A DNA stretch of 6,785 bases from Bacteroidota bacterium (lineage in GTDB: Bacteria; Bacteroidota; Bacteroidia; Chitinophagales; Chitinophagaceae). The notes beneath the pieces were generated by a model, which ran no database searches, had not been told where the DNA came from, and saw only the letters and a list, made by a program, of their open reading frames with translations. This document shows positions 5,379-6,785 of the stretch, one piece after another. The translations under genes and the position numbers were made by a program. Each line of letters opens with the position of its first letter. Within the stretch, counting starts at the first letter, position 1. Where the stretch lies: positions 1 through 6,785 of the forward strand of contig JAFAAT010000173.1 in the NCBI GenBank assembly GCA_023426425.1. Direction: 5' to 3'.

Positions 5379-5759
5379 ATGCAGGAGGGACTATACATAG
5401 AGGAGCAAGAGCCGCAAACGGCACAGCCGCAGCGGGTTCGCAGTGACTGGAAGGCGCTGGTTGACAAGCTGTCGTATAATGGGATAGTGAGCAATATACC
5501 CTTCCTGGCTTTCCTGGTACTGCTATGTGTGCTTTATATCACCAACAATCAAAGGACGATAGATGCCCAGCGCGTGCTGAACAAGAGGAATGAAGAACTG
5601 AAGGAGCTACGCTGGAAATATATGGATGTAAAGTCCCAGCTCATGAGTGCGGGGATGGAAACGGAAGTGATACGCAATGCTGCACCACTGGGGTTGAAGC
5701 CCATGATGCTGCCTGCATTCAGAATAACTGTGGACAGTGTAAAACAGCAAGTAAATTGA
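5379..5759 (+). CDS. ftsL: FtsL-like cell division protein (Bacteroidota type)
   Basis: 126 residues. A charged cytoplasmic tail (1-39) precedes one membrane span (about 40-56, IPFLAFLVLLCVLYITNN). A periplasmic region that should form a coiled coil follows (about 58-90: QRTIDAQRVLNKRNEELKEL and onward), then a short tail. Topology, size and position between rsmH and the PBP gene identify it as FtsL, although sequence conservation in this family is low. FtsL forms a complex with FtsB and FtsQ that helps activate septal peptidoglycan synthesis by FtsW and FtsI. The start codon directly abuts the rsmH stop, and the TGA stop overlaps the TTG start of the next gene, so the three genes are tightly coupled. 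Confidence 0.85.
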   Translation: MQEGLYIEEQEPQTAQPQRVRSDWKALVDKLSYNGIVSNIPFLAFLVLLCVLYITNNQRTIDAQRVLNKRNEELKELRWKYMDVKSQLMSAGMETEVIRNAAPLGLKPMMLPAFRITVDSVKQQVN

Positions 5760-6785
5760 ACGTAAAAAAGGACATCAGATTTCGGGTATATGTCGCATTC
5801 ACGGGAGTCTGCCTTCTTGGGGCGGCCATTATCGTGAAGGCTGCCATCATACAGGTGGAGGAAGGTCCTGAATTGCGGGCGCTTGCTACTGAGATGCGAA
5901 CGCACAAGACTGTGCTGCCCGCTGAGCGCGGCAACATTTACACGGAAAAAGGTGAGCTGCTTTGCTCTACTATTCCACAGTTCGACCTGCGTGTGGACTA
6001 TTCCGTGATTAATAAAGATACCTTCTACCGTTATGTGGATACGCTGGCGGGAGCGATGGCTGGTTATTTCAAAGACGCGAAGAAGGCGACCTACAAACAG
6101 AAGCTTATTGCATGCTTCAAAGGCAAGGAAAAATATTCTTTGCTTAAACGAAACCTTGCCTATCATGACTATCAAGCGGTGCGTACATTCCCGATTTTCA
6201 GCAAGGGCAGACGTCTTGGGGGCTTGATTTCAGAATCGAAGATTAAGAGGATTAATCCTTATGGGATGCTTGCCTACAGGACGATAGGGTTGTATCGGGA
6301 GAACGCTCAGACTATAGGACTGGAAGCCACTTATGACAGCGTCCTTAATGGCAGTAGTGGCAGCAGGCTGGACCAGAAGGTGACTGGAGGTGTCTGGATG
6401 CCTGTAGAAGGTTCGGAAATAGAACCGCAAAACGGGAAGGATATAGTAAGCACTATAGATATCAGCATACAGGAAGTTGCGCAACACGCGTTGATGACCG
6501 TGCTGAAGAAATATGAATGTCTTTATGGTACTGTCGTGGTGATGGAGGTTGAGACTGGTAAGATTCGTGCGTTGGTGAACCTGGGGCGTCAGAAGAACGG
6601 CAGCTATTTCGAGGATTTGAACTATGCCATGTTTCCTACGGAGCCTGGTTCAACATTTAAGCTTGCCACCCTTACTGCGCTATTTAGTGATGGGCTTGTT
6701 TCTGCTGATAATCTTGTGGATTGCGAGAATGGTCAGAAGCAGTTTGCTAACCGGGTTATGCATGATTCCCATCACGGACTAGGAG
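5756..6785 (+). CDS. ftsI: FtsI/PBP-type transpeptidase, N-terminal 343 codons (cut by window edge)
   Basis: The frame is open from a TTG at 5756 to the right edge; the C-terminal half of the transpeptidase domain is outside. TTG is chosen because it gives M-N-V-K-K-D-I-R-F-R-V-Y, the usual start for Bacteroidota FtsI-like proteins, with TTGA overlapping the ftsL stop; no ATG lies near the start. A short cytoplasmic segment is followed by one membrane span (about 11-32) and the class B PBP dimerisation region with LPAERGNIYTEKGELL (54-69). The transpeptidase domain begins near DIVSTIDISIQEVAQ. The active-site SxxK is STFK, S299-K302, in TEPGSTFKLATL. The SxN and KTG motifs lie beyond the edge. 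Class B PBPs cross-link septal peptidoglycan with FtsW. Context (fourth gene of dcw) favours FtsI (PBP3) over the elongation enzyme PBP2. No frameshift or stop occurs in the visible part. Confidence 0.92.
   Translation, partial: MNVKKDIRFRVYVAFTGVCLLGAAIIVKAAIIQVEEGPELRALATEMRTHKTVLPAERGNIYTEKGELLCSTIPQFDLRVDYSVINKDTFYRYVDTLAGAMAGYFKDAKKATYKQKLIACFKGKEKYSLLKRNLAYHDYQAVRTFPIFSKGRRLGGLISESKIKRINPYGMLAYRTIGLYRENAQTIGLEATYDSVLNGSSGSRLDQKVTGGVWMPVEGSEIEPQNGKDIVSTIDISIQEVAQHALMTVLKKYECLYGTVVVMEVETGKIRALVNLGRQKNGSYFEDLNYAMFPTEPGSTFKLATLTALFSDGLVSADNLVDCENGQKQFANRVMHDSHHGLG

Overview
The window looks like chromosomal DNA from a member of the Bacteroidota, probably near the Chitinophagaceae; the family level is inference. 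The phylum rests on three things: a PorX-type response regulator fused to a PglZ/alkaline-phosphatase domain, a PorG-like (DUF6089) outer-membrane barrel, and a division cluster in which mraZ and rsmH are followed by the small Bacteroidota-type FtsL and a penicillin-binding protein. Shine-Dalgarno sequences are mostly weak or absent, which also fits this phylum.

Layout. Positions 1-1826 are on the minus strand: a complete porX (270-1826) followed by the first 59 codons of a MoxR-family AAA+ ATPase gene that leaves the window at its left edge. A divergent spacer (1827-1962) separates porX from a plus-strand GNAT acetyltransferase resembling spermidine/spermine and thialysine N-acetyltransferases (1963-2418). 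A purine-rich spacer of about 240 bp with no convincing gene follows. Then comes a secreted outer-membrane barrel protein matching PorG of the type IX secretion system (2662-3525).

Positions 3526-3992 hold no gene but are unusually rich in structure: a 7-bp tandem repeat at the end of porG, a long inverted repeat (3565-3627), a 15-bp palindrome, a second inverted repeat (3731-3788) that carries a diverged copy of a 16-bp segment of the first, two perfect TTATCCACA-type DnaA boxes in opposite orientation, and two arrays of GTG/CAC motifs at an exact 10-bp period. The array just before mraZ looks like an MraZ autoregulatory operator.

From 3993 to the right edge runs the start of the division and cell wall (dcw) cluster: mraZ, rsmH, ftsL and the 5' part of ftsI/pbp. 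They are packed at +3 bp, 0 bp and a 4-base overlap, so they are almost certainly one transcript. MraZ would regulate it, RsmH methylates 16S rRNA, and FtsL and the PBP act in septal peptidoglycan synthesis.

No clearly new multi-gene system is visible. The genes belong to known families; the least explained DNA is the porG-mraZ spacer. Two type IX secretion genes (regulator PorX, envelope component PorG) lie within 3.3 kb next to the division operon, which may be meaningful or chance.
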